Source: Artemisia argyi
Taxonomy: Eukaryota; Streptophyta; Magnoliopsida; Asterales; Asteraceae
Direction of reading: 5' to 3'
DNA length: 64,000 nucleotides
NCBI GenBank assembly: GCA_030686995.1
Contig: CM060692.1
Span: forward strand, 121,618,796-121,682,795
How positions within the stretch are numbered: the first letter of the stretch is position 1; every line of letters begins with the position of its first letter. Positions 36,501 to 45,606 of this stretch are shown here, in pieces. Both the position numbers and the translations under genes were made by a program. The notes under the pieces were generated by a model, which worked only from the letters and a program-made list of their open reading frames with translations, searched no databases and was not told the origin of the DNA.

Positions 36501-39500
36501 ATAGTCACTTGAGATAATTACATTTTCAGTGATCCTCTACTGTTTTCCACTTTTGTGTCATACTTCATAACTCTTTTGTCATTTGCTTATCATCTACTTA
36601 CTTCGTTTGTTATTTTGGCTATTATCTATCACAAGTTATGTTGTTTCTTTCTCATATCTAGCTATTGCTTTTTAACAGCATTGTTACATGTGTGTACATG
36701 TTGCGCGAGTTGTCTTACCTCTCCCCCGAGCAACCTGTTTCCCTTGTACTTTTCAATCGAAACAAGAGGCAAGTCTAACATATAAATTGATCTATTCATT
36801 TGATGCTTATATTAATCTTAAATATCTATATGTTTATTCTTCGAAAACAATATCTATATGTTTACATAGTCTGATCACGTTTCTATTTTACTATTATTTT
36901 TTTTGAAAGGCAAAAGTAGAAGGAAAGATCACGTTTCTAATATTTTTATACATATAGAAACAGTTAGGGTGCGTTTAGTTGATGTAAAACACCTTTATTT
37001 TTCACAAAATGTTTTATGAAAAATAAACATAATAGAGATCGCGTTTTTCTAATAAGATTTTCAGCAAAACACAAAATTCTGTTTCTAACTTTAATACACA
37101 AAACTAAAACATTTTTTTTCATCTATTTTCCTTTAAAATCCCCCAAATCAGTTTTCGTCCGTTTTCATTTTTTTTTTACGTTTTCGTCCGATTTTTTACG
37201 ATTTCGTCATTTTTTACGTTTTTGTCCATTTTTTAACGTTTTCTTTTGTTTTTTTACGTTTTCTTCCGTTTTATTACGTTTTCGTCCCATTTTTTACGTT
37301 TTGGTATGTATTTTTACGTTTTCGTCCGTTTACTTACGTTTTCATCCGATTTTTTGCTTTTTTGTCCGTTTTTTACATTTCCGTATTTATTTTTTTTGTT
37401 TTTTTTGCTTTTTCATCTGTTTTTTTTTTACGTTTTGTCTGTTTTGTTTACGTTTTCGTCCATTTTTTTTAAGTTTTCGTCTGTTTTTTTACGTTTTCGC
37501 CTAATTTTTTACGTTTTCATCCGTTCTTTTACGTTTACGTCGATTATTTTACGTCTTCGTATATTTTTTTTTCTTTTTTTCTTTTTTTCTTTTTTTAGAC
37601 TGTTTTTTACGTTTTTCATTTGTTTTTTTACGTTTTCATTCGTTCGTTTACATTTTCATTTTTTTTACGTTTTCATCCGATTTTTTACGTTTTCGTCTGT
37701 TCTTTTACGTTTTCGTCTGTTTTTTTACGTCTTCGTCCGTTCTTTTACGTTTTCGTCTATTTTTTTTACGTTTTCATCCATTTTTTAACGTTTTCGTTTC
37801 TTATTTTACGCTTTCGTCTATTTTTTTTATTTGGTAACTAGTTATAATGCCCGCGCACGCGCGGGTTTTTAAAAATTTTTTGAATCATATATTTTTATTT
37901 ATTAAAAAACAAATAATTTAATCTTTGTTTTGTTTGATTTATGATGTTTGATTATAGTTTTTTAATATTAAAGATAATTATTTAAAAATTTTAATCCTAT
38001 TATTAATTGTATCTTGTCTATATTTTTTGTATTTATCTTCTACTTGTATCAATTGTATCTTATCTATATTTTTTGTATTTATCTTCTACTTGTGTTATGG
38101 ATAAATATAAAATGTTAATTAATAAGAAAATAATTTTTTTTAAATACAATTATTACAAAATAAGGTATAAATTGATTTTTTTAAATAAAAAATTCTCAGG
38201 GGTTTATTTTATTATATAAAAGATTTGATATCTATAGTCCTAAAAGCAATGCTTAAAACGTCTGAACATACGGGAATTGTTGGTACTTTAAAAATAAACT
38301 TTCCACACCCTACAAATGACTACACATAACCACCCAAATGTACCCTCAATTTTACATAATTCTATTTCTTAAATTAAACATAACTCTCAAGATTATATTT
38401 AGCAAAACCCCGTTTTATAAAACATTTTGGGTTATATGGGACATTACATGGAAAACATTTGCTGAATAATTACAATTTAATTCACAAACTTTTTCCACTC
38501 TTATTTACTTAACACACATATACTCAAAAAATAAATATATACGTGCACACAAATTGAAGCTACTATTCTCCGTCGTCTCTTTTTTACTGAACACACGGGT
38601 AATTGTCTAATATTTATCTTTTATCTAATAAAACAAAACCCCAAGTGGGACTTTTGCATTTCAGAAAAAAGATTGTTTCTTTTTTAAGTAATAATCGAAT
38701 TATTATTATTAGTATTTTTAAAGGTATTTAATAAAAGAAGCTTAAATATTTCCTGTTTTGGGAAAAAAGTTTTAAAATTCGTTTTTCATACTTATGTATT
38801 TGAAAAAACAAAAAATACGCATGTACTTAAAATGTGATAGTCAATATTTTTGGATCAAATTGTAAAATAAAGTAAAAATTGTACTTAAAATGTACTTAAA
38901 TATTTCCTTCTTTAAATTGTAAAATTGTAAAATATTTTTGGATCAAAATAGCTGGAATGGTGTTTGGGCCGAAATGTGAATGGTGAATAGTTTAACTTAA
39001 TTAGGTACTCATCACATTAATTGAATGGTATATTTCGGTAAGATGAACTATTAGAAGATATAATTATATTTTAAATGTGAATTTGGATTTTCAATTTAAA
39101 AGCAATTTTAAATGGTTTCAACATGTGGTAGTTAAACTTTGTACATGATGACCCATGTTTATGAAAAAGTATAATATATAAACTTTTGCTACATACATCA
39201 AATATAATTATAAATCAAAACTAAGAATCATAATTTAAACAAAAACAAAGAATAAACTATTTGTTTTTTAATAAATAAAAATACATTATTAAAATTTTAA
39301 AATGTACCCCGCGCGTGCGCGGGCATTATAACTAGTATAAGTGTACAATAAGAATCTGTAGAGTTTATTGAGGGGACTCACTAATAAACCTAAATTTAGA
39401 TATACACACTAATAACAAATACATTGTTTGTATGTACAATAAAAATCTGTTGAGATATTTTTTTACAGTTATATGTTTTATGAATTTCCTCTATATACTT

Positions 39501-39661
39501 GTAGCTGTTTAAAACGAACCATATGCATTTATGTAGTCGTATTAAAGTTGTATTCACATTTCACAAGCATATTTTAAGTTTTTTTTTTATTGATACCTAT
39601 TAAATTTTGCAGAGATTCAATGTCCTGCGATCCACTATTAAGCGGGAATGCCAATGTATAA
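30630..39661 (+). CDS. Host gene: tandem DUF1475-like membrane protein, nine exons
   Basis: Exons are 30630-30754, 31171-31222, 31312-31385, 31485-31586, 31702-31833, 36008-36059, 36188-36261, 36679-36768 and 39613-39661. They total 750 nt, stay in one frame, and give 249 residues. All introns are GT-AG except the last, which starts AG|GCAAGT. Each half has membrane-like segments and a YKE.(S/N)W motif (exons 3 and 7). Exon 5 has YGSPF and exon 8 LSPEQPVSLVLF, as I recall from plant DUF1475 proteins. Exons 1-4 and 5-8 mirror each other in length (125/132, 52/52, 74/74, 102/90) and phase, so the gene arose by internal duplication. The function of the family is unknown. Reading on at exon 8 would end at 36778 after 236 residues. 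Confidence 0.85.
31834..33130 (+). repeat. Intron 5, left part: (TTA)n arrays and duplicated flanks
   Basis: Trinucleotide TTA/ATT arrays occur at about 32262-32310, 32391-32461, 32485-32546 and 32820-32890. A 120-bp block (TTTATTAACTTACAAATTTA onward) is repeated at 32208 and 32328. Another block with TTTCATTAGAAAC and ATCTGAGCTCC is repeated at about 32570 and 32905. ORFs of poly-Leu here are artefacts. Confidence 0.85.
33131..33344. mobile_element. Stowaway MITE (Tc1/mariner type), near-perfect hairpin
   Basis: It starts CTCCCTCCGTCCCATTTT and ends with the reverse complement, flanked by TA on both sides. The two arms are about 100 bp each and almost identical, meeting near 33238. It lies in intron 5. 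Confidence 0.95.
33345..33638. other. AT-rich intron sequence
   Basis: It contains an A-homopolymer of about 34 bases at 33491-33524 and nothing else recognisable. Confidence 0.7.
33639..33985 (-). mobile_element. SINE-like retroposon, minus strand
   Basis: Read on minus, it contains GTAGTACCGG, GTGACC and GGAAGTCCTCACTTG in the same order as the SINE at 40939-41199, then a B-box-like GGGGTTCAAATCTTGAGC, and ends in a poly(A) run (the T-run at 33639-33649). Target duplications were not found. Being in an intron on the antisense strand, it is not part of the gene. Confidence 0.6.
34794..34938. repeat. Fold-back sequence inside the Helitron
   Basis: Arms starting ACATGAGCTTAAGTATCAAA and the reverse complement (TTTGATACTTAAGCTCATGT) flank a short centre. 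The inner arms CACATTTAGTA and TACTAAATGTG also pair. One arm has an extra copy of GTCAATAAGTCAACAAA. Confidence 0.85.
34969..35480. mobile_element. hAT-type MITE inside the Helitron
   Basis: Termini TAGAGGTGGCAAA and TTTGCCACCCCTA are flanked by a perfect 8-bp duplication ACTTTTAT (34961-34968 and 35481-35488). Subterminal CGGGCACGGGCTAAA repeats fill the left end. At 512 bp it has no transposase. Confidence 0.85.
35579..36007 (+). other. Rest of intron 5
   Basis: A block at 35585-35710 with CACTCTTATTTACT resembles 38490-38610 in intron 8 and ends in a degenerate Helitron-like tail. The remainder to the exon 6 acceptor (TCACAG) is unremarkable. Confidence 0.5.
36422..36454. other. Hairpin resembling a terminator in intron 7
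   Basis: GAAAAAGACCCGTT and AACGGGTTTTTCTTT form an almost perfect inverted repeat around TATT. It is intronic in a nuclear gene, so it is not a bacterial terminator. Intron 7 (36262-36678) holds nothing else notable. Confidence 0.7.
37145..37835 (+). repeat. T-rich minisatellite (TTTTTACGTTTTCGTCCG)n in intron 8
   Basis: About 35 irregular units of 17-20 bp alternate TTTACGTTTTCGTC with T-runs. The plus strand is nearly free of A apart from ACG. Long overlapping Phe-rich ORFs (for example 37016-37788) are produced by the repeat and are not genes. Confidence 0.9.
37841..39336. mobile_element. Element with two outward-facing Helitron-like 3' ends, intron 8
   Basis: The right edge is CCGCGCGTGCGCGG hairpin, GCATTATAA, CTAG before T, a Helitron 3' signature. 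The left edge (ACTAGTTATAATGCCC then CGCGCACGCGCG) is its reverse complement. The 1.5-kb interior is AT-rich, with another partial Helitron-like tail (ACACGGGTAATTGTCTAAT near 38593). It may be two Helitrons joined tail to tail, or a TIR-bearing Helitron variant. Confidence 0.6.
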
Positions 39662-40366
39662 CTACAAGTTTCAGCAAAATATGGTGTTTCCCTAAAAATA
39701 AGAGAGGTGCGTAGTAGACTTTTAGTCGATTGCTAAGTAATTGTATCTCTATAATAGTAATTACTCCGGTCTTAACGCCCCTACTACTGCTGTGCAGCCT
39801 TTCCTCGGGTTCGTAGAGCCGGGTTTATTAAATACACATTATGCGTCAAAATATGAAATGTGCATCTCCAAGAAAATTTGTATAATGACTTGCATACCAT
39901 GATTTGAAGTTGTATGTTTTGTTTCACAGAATGGTATTTATATATCAACTAGTTACCTTTGAAATTAACGGGTATATTAAAGAAAAAGTAACAAAAACCT
40001 CTAATTATTATATTTCAAGCAATAAGTTGGAAAAGGAAAAAATCAATAAACAAAGTTGGAAATGAAATTGTGGAAAGATGCATACGCATGTTATTGAACT
40101 TGTCTATTATGACCTGAATTTTATTAAGCATCTCAACATGAATTTCCTGCAACAAATTGAACATTATGCATATTTAATTTTTGAAACCTATAACTATATA
40201 AGTTAATACTTTTGAACTGTAAATAATTGTTAATAAATAACAAAACTGGCTATGTTTGATTACAGATTATCAAGGTTTCGTAGCACTTCTTTGAATACAA
40301 CATTACTGTTTAAATTTGTGAGGTTTTCGTCTTCTGTCACATTCACCATCGTAAATGAAGCCAGAA
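39662..40366. other. 3' flank of the DUF1475-like gene, with possible minus-strand exons
   Basis: The 3' UTR presumably runs from 39662. On minus, an ATG near 40350 opens about 29 codons to a GTAATC donor-like site near 40262, and a TTGTTGCAG acceptor precedes a short open segment (about 40115-40147). These could be the relic of a gene on the other strand; I do not recognise the product. Confidence 0.3.
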
Positions 40367-40805
40367 TTTTATGTACGGGTGGGCCAAATATCAATGTAGC
40401 AATTAACTAATAGGATAGTTTCTATTTTAAATATATGGATACTATGCAACATGACTTCCACAATAAAACTAGAATCTTTTGTGCAATAAAAGATTCTACT
40501 TTTAGGGAGGTGATTTGCACACTCAAAAAAATGATTGGGACACTCCAATCTATTGTGTATGGACATTTATACCCTCACAGTTACACTTACACTTTTACCT
40601 ATGTGAGGTTATAAATGTCCAAACACAACTAATTGGAGTGTCCCAATCATTTAGTGGAGTGTGCAAATCATCTCCCCTACTTTTATGTACGGGTGGGCCA
40701 AATATCAATGTAGCAATTAACTAATGGGATAGTTTCTATTTTAAATGCATGGATACTATGCAACATGACTTCCACAATAAAACTAGAATCTTTTGTGTAA
40801 TAAAA
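40367..40805. repeat. 125-bp direct duplication around a MITE
   Basis: TTTTATGTACGGGTGGGCCA onward occurs at 40367-40490 and again at 40681-40803 with few differences. The MITE sits exactly at the junction. Confidence 0.85.
40505..40676. mobile_element. MULE-type MITE, 172 bp
   Basis: Inverted ends GGGAGGTGATTTGCACACTC and its near reverse complement are flanked by a perfect 9-bp duplication CTACTTTTA (40496-40504 and 40677-40685), the length Mutator elements make. The whole element folds into a hairpin, with an inner arm on ATGATTGGGACACTCCAAT. Confidence 0.85.
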
Positions 40806-40938
40806 TTTTGATCAAAAAAGTAGACTAAAATGTAACGAAATATATGCTCAAATAAAAGTTAAGATATAATAAATGTGTAAATTATCATTTTTAAGTTTGA
40901 ATTAGTGTAAAGGTTAAACTAAAAGAGTGCTGCAATCA

Positions 40939-41199
40939 TCATGGGGCTTGTGGCATAGTGGTAAAAGCTTAAGTAGTTAAGCGAGCTCAAGTGAGAGTAG
41001 TACCGGTTTGGGTGACCGACCGGAAAGTCCTCACTTGAGAACCACAAGCTCTAATGATATCAGGCGAATCGGGAATAGGAGTGGGGTTATCCCCTAAGGA
41101 GAGGCTAGCGGTTGGTATCTCTGCCCGAGGATACGACACTAACTCGAGCAAACAACTAACATCCAACAACTAACCCGCCGTGAAAAAAAAAAAAAAAAA
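40939..41199 (+). mobile_element. tRNA-derived SINE
   Basis: It has an A-box-like TGGCATAGTGGTAAAAGC 10 bases from the start, a body shared with 33639-33985 and an A18 tail. A 13-bp duplication AGTGCTGCAATCA flanks it (40926-40938 and 41200-41212). The combination of tRNA-like head, poly(A) tail and duplication is diagnostic. Confidence 0.9.
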
Positions 41200-41212
41200 A
41201 GTGCTGCAATCA

Positions 41213-41432
41213 AAATCATCTTAATTTATATATAAGCTTTAACCATATTTGAAATTCAGGGTGGGCCAATTTATCAATTAATAGCCCAAGTTTAAATTAT
41301 TAGCATAAAATATGTACTTTTACGTAGTGTCTCCTAGAATTTAAGGGTGGGCCTCGGCCAACCCAAGGTTAAATGTAACTCCATCCCTACATTCATTCGA
41401 TACTTTCTTCCTCTTAACGCGATAAACCACCA
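41213..41432. other. Spacer, no feature seen
   Basis: AT-rich sequence between the SINE and the hAT element, with no ORF or repeat I can name. Confidence 0.5.
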
Positions 41433-41449
41433 CATATGACTAGAGGTGC

Positions 41450-41800
41450 AAGTCCCCGACCGGTTTTTTTTTTAACCGTTAGTTAAACCGGTGACCGGTT
41501 TTCACAAAACCGGTTTTATAAAAAACCGGTCCGGTTTTCTAAAACCGAACCGGTTAGACCGGTTATGAGTTTTCATAATATACCGGTTTTTTATCCGGTT
41601 TTAAAATAAAACCGGTTTTAACCGGTTTTATTTGTTTTTAATAAAACAAAAAAAAAAAAAGTAAAAAATGTTACCGTTTGAAAAAAACCGGATTTAACCG
41701 GTTTTTTTCAAAAAAATATAACCGTTTTTTTTAAAAAAAAAAGTAGCCGTTTGAAAAAAAACCGGATTTAACCGGTTTTTTCCGATTTTTTTAAAGAATA
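41450..41800. repeat. Subterminal AACCGGTT repeats of the hAT element
   Basis: Some fifteen ACCGGTT or AACCGGTT copies in both orientations crowd the first 360 bp; the last 260 bp (44500-44763) carry the related AACCGGTA, AACCGAAA and AACTGGTT forms. Such subterminal repeats are known transposase binding sites in hAT elements. Confidence 0.85.
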
Positions 41801-41983
41801 CCGAGCCAAACGGCTAGTATGAATATAGCCATTTTTTTTTAAATTTTTGAGGGTTTTGGGGAGTTTTAAGGCACTATAAATAGAGGTAATGAGTTGGGGT
41901 TGAAAACACATCAAAAACAATCTCATTTCTTTCTCTAATCTCTCAAAAACGCTCTAAAATCGCTAAATCGCATTTTCGCTATA

Positions 41984-44172
41984 ATGGAAAACTCACAATC
42001 ACAACAAGCTTCCACTACTCCCTCCGTTGCTACTAGCAATGTCCGAAAACAACATTACACAAACGATGATGTTGAACATGTTAGACCAACCACCCGAAAA
42101 GGTGATGTGTGGTCTAATTTCGATATGTGTGTTATGAGAGATGGTAACGTAAAAGCGCGTTGCCGGAAATGTGGGCATTTTTATAGCACCGGGTCTAACT
42201 CTACACTTAGGAGTCATATTGGTAGTTGTAAGGCGGTTCGAAATGATAGTTCGCAAGGTACTATCGGTTCGGATGGTCAAGTTTTTATATATGATGCGGA
42301 TGCGCTTCGACTTGATTTTACGAAGTTTGTCATTCAACAAGGGCTTCCATTCAACCACTTCGACAACGTCAAGCTTATGGAGATCATCAAAAGGAGGCTA
42401 CAACCGCGGTATCAACATGTAAGTCGTACTACTCTTAGAAGTGATGCTTTTAAATTATGGAAAACGGCTAAAAAAGAAATAATTGAAGGTTTTCGTGATT
42501 ATAAATATGGTGTTTCTATAACTACGGATACTTGGACCGCACCACATGGTATGGAAAATTCTTATCTCGCCGTTACGGCTCATTGGTTTAATCCTGAATC
42601 TTGGTTATTAATGAAACGGACAATCGCTTTTAAAATATTCGGTTATCCTCATACGGGATGTAATTTAAGAAAAATTTTGCATGACACTTTAATTGAATAT
42701 AATTTAGATGATAAAGTTTTTACGATTTCACTAGATAATGCATCAAATAATACTAGAGCTATGAACTTGTTAAAATTACATGTAAAACCTATTTTAGATG
42801 GTGCTTTTTATCATTCCCATTGTGTTGCTCATGTTATAAATTTACCCGTACAAGCGGCATTAAAAATATGTGATAAGTTATATACGAAATTTAGGGGTTT
42901 ATTAGTATTGATATATAAATCGAGCAACGAACGACAAATAAACTATAAACGTTTTCGTAAAATGTGTAATGAAGAACCCCTAGGACCTTGCCTTGATATT
43001 AATACTAGATGGAATTCTACTTGCATGATGTTTGAAAATATATTACGACAACGTGCGACTTTACATGCTTATAATCAAAAACTTATTAATAAAAATTTGT
43101 CCAACATAATACTAAACGACCAAGATTGGGATCGACTAAATGAATTAACTATGTTTTTACAAGTTTTTAAAGAGGCAACAACTATATTATCGGGTGTTTA
43201 TTACCCAACTAGCCCATTAGTTTTAAAACAAATTTATGCTATGACGGAAAAATTATATGATTAAAAAACTCACCTTCACGAATGTTTAGAAAAATGGTTA
43301 AAATTATAAAAAAGAAATTTATAAAATATTTTGCTAGTTTACCTTTAGTTTTTACTTGTTCCGCCGCACTTAATCCATGTTTAAATGTTGGAGGTGTAGA
43401 ACTTTTAATAACAAAAATAATGGAAAATTTAGACTTATCTTTTGGGTTAGACGGTGAAGACCCCAACTATATAACATCTCAAATTTTTAGATTTAACGAT
43501 CATTTTCAAAAATTGTTTGGCATTTATGCAAAAAAATATGGTCACCAACAAAACCCAATTGTTGACCAAATGCGGGCCGGATCGTCCCAAATAACAAGAG
43601 ACATTAATATAAACCTTTATAATTCTTTATTTGAAGACGCTACAAGGCGTCAACGATCATCGGCCCCAACAAGCGAATTGGGACAATATATGGCTACAAA
43701 CTTTTTAAGAACTTAAAGTCCCAATGAGTTTGCAAACTTTGACATTTTGGCTTGGTGGAAAGAAAGGGAAATCCAATATCCGGTTTTATCCGCTATGGCT
43801 CGTGACTTATTAGCGGTCCAAGCTTCGACGGTAGCTTCCGAATCGGCCTTTTCGGTTAGTGGTCGAATTATATCGGATAGAAGGACAAGACTAACATGCG
43901 AATCCGTGGAAGTATGTGTATGTTTGAAAGATTATTTGGACGGAGTAGATAGGATACAACATGAATCGTCGTTGGAAGGTCCGATAATAGATGAAGATGT
44001 TGAAAAAGGTATAATAAGAGAAGAAGAAGAAGCGGGGATATCACCTTCGTCTTCGACTACGAATACCGAAGGCAAATTAGATGAAGGTGAGTTTGAAGAA
44101 TTTGAAGTTGAAGATTTAGATGTACAAGATTTTTTGGAAGAAAATGATCTTGATGACGACTTGAGTGACTAG
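41984..44172 (+). pseudogene. hAT transposase (BED finger, RNase H-fold, dimerisation domain)
   Basis: From the ATG at 41984 the frame runs to a TAA at 43262-43264, with a BED zinc finger near residues 40-80 (CRKCG...LRSHIGSC). Further on, TTDTWT near residue 180 begins the catalytic domain and DNASNN near residue 250 fits the second catalytic block. A frameshift follows near 43265-43320, and the new frame continues to 44172 apart from a TAA at 43714-43716. The C-terminal part has WW(K/R)ER, VQASTVASESAFS and SGR..SDRR, the hAT dimerisation signature, then an acidic tail. All domains are present in order; three or four lesions inactivate it. Confidence 0.9.
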
Positions 44173-44891
44173 TTGAGTATAACGGGTGATGGCAATGCCG
44201 AAGCTCGATATACTTGATTACACTAATATGTTTTCGGGTGATGGCCATGCCGAAGCTCGCAAAATGTATTAGTATTTATATGTTTTTATGATTGTATTAT
44301 TTAAATAAAAGTTATGATTGTATTGTATAAATAAAAGTTATGATTGTATTTTTTTTGTTGTATAATTGTATTGTTTAAATAAAAATTATGATTGTATAAT
44401 TGTATTGTTTAAATAAAAGTTATGAGAATATTGTTTAATTATATGTTTGATAATTAACAATTTTATTAAATAAATGTTCGAAGCTTTTAGTAAAATTCCG
44501 GAAAAAAACGAACCCAAAAAAACGAACCGGTAAACGACCGATAAAAAATTCGAATCCGAACATTTTTAACCGAAAAAAGCAAACCGGTAAAAAACCGAAA
44601 AAAACCGATTCCGAAAAAAACTGATTCCGAACATTTATAACCGAAGAAAACCGATTCCGAAAAACCGAAACCGAACTGAAACTGGTTATTCGAAAAACTG
44701 ATTTTTTTATAACTGGTTATTAAAAAACCGAAAACCGAAAAAACCGATTTTTTTGCACCTCTACATATGACTGCTCATGTGTTAAAAACATGTCTTAATA
44801 GAAGTCTTAAAATACGTATTAAACAAGAGTATGACAAATTTAAATTTTTGATGGGTTAAGGTACAATTAATTACGGAGTACATTATTAAAA

Positions 44892-45045
44892 CACCCCGTA
44901 AATACCCAAGGCCTTTGATTTAGTGATATGTAAGTTTCCATCAACATTGTGGGTTCAAGCCTCGCTGGAGGCATTTGTGACATATATTGTGAGATAGGTG
45001 GTATATGTTGTGGAAAAAATTGCCGTTAAAAAAAAAAAAAAAGTA
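44892..45045 (+). mobile_element. Short SINE
   Basis: A head resembling a tRNA A box (GATTTAGTGATATGTAAG), a B box GGGTTCAAGCC and an A15 tail at about 45028-45043 lie in tRNA-like spacing. The flanks GTACATTATTAA and GTAGTTATTAAG may be a diverged duplication. Confidence 0.6.
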
Positions 45046-45606
45046 GTTATTAAGCTTATAATACAAACCTATATAACACAAAATGTACTCTCATTTTCAA
45101 TGTAAAGATATTATTAAATCAATAAAGTTTCAAGGGTAAAATGCAAAAATAGTCCCTAAACTATCACGAAATCGCAAAAATGAGACCGAGACAAAAAGTC
45201 ACGCAAAAAAGCCACTAACGTTATGTAAATTTGCAAAAAAGCCACCGAGAGCCATTTTCCATTAGTTTCCTCGTTAACTGCCTAATCATCAATGGTAGTT
45301 TCGTCTTTTTATCCCTTTCCCGCGAATAACTTCAATTGCCAGTGTTTTGTTTTACAAATTTAGTCCTTTAAAACCATACTTTATATACGTGGCTCAATTT
45401 CTTCCAAAGAGAACATTAATTTCACAAGTAAAGATCTTGAGAATAGTTTAACTTTGGCAAAATCGTGCACGCAGTACCCCGATACCTGATTTAAGAATCC
45501 TTTATAGTAAGAATACTCTATTCCATTTTAATGTTTTCCATTTAAACTTGTTATTGTTGTCGGTAGTAGTTGATGTTTTATGTGTTCCACAGATTTGAAT
45601 GAAAAG
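45046..45606. other. Upstream of the PB1-like gene; possible MULE end
   Basis: GGTAAAATGCAAAAATAGTCCC at 45136 resembles the terminal sequence of some plant MULEs; no partner end was found downstream. A TATA-like TTTATATACG is at about 45381. Nothing else is recognisable. Confidence 0.4.

Larger units (their letters stand above)
41441..44763 (+). mobile_element. hAT transposon with complete ends
   Basis: Termini TAGAGGTGCAA and TTGCACCTCTA are perfect 11-bp inverted repeats, flanked by an exact 8-bp duplication CATATGAC (41433-41440 and 44764-44771). The 3.3-kb body holds one transposase gene and dense subterminal ACCGGTT repeats. The exact duplication and ends indicate a recent insertion, though the transposase is broken. 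Confidence 0.95.

Noticed and set aside
36555..36785. 76-codon ORF in the exon 8 region of the host gene
   Set aside because: The exon 8 reading in a different frame matches the DUF1475 pattern and joins exon 7 in phase; this ORF is a shadow.
37016..37841. Three long overlapping Phe-rich ORFs that look like membrane proteins
   Set aside because: They arise from a T-rich minisatellite inside intron 8; overlapping frames all look alike.
41984..43264. A domesticated (host-recruited) hAT gene
   Set aside because: It lies within perfect terminal repeats and a target duplication and has inactivating changes, so it is an ordinary transposon copy.
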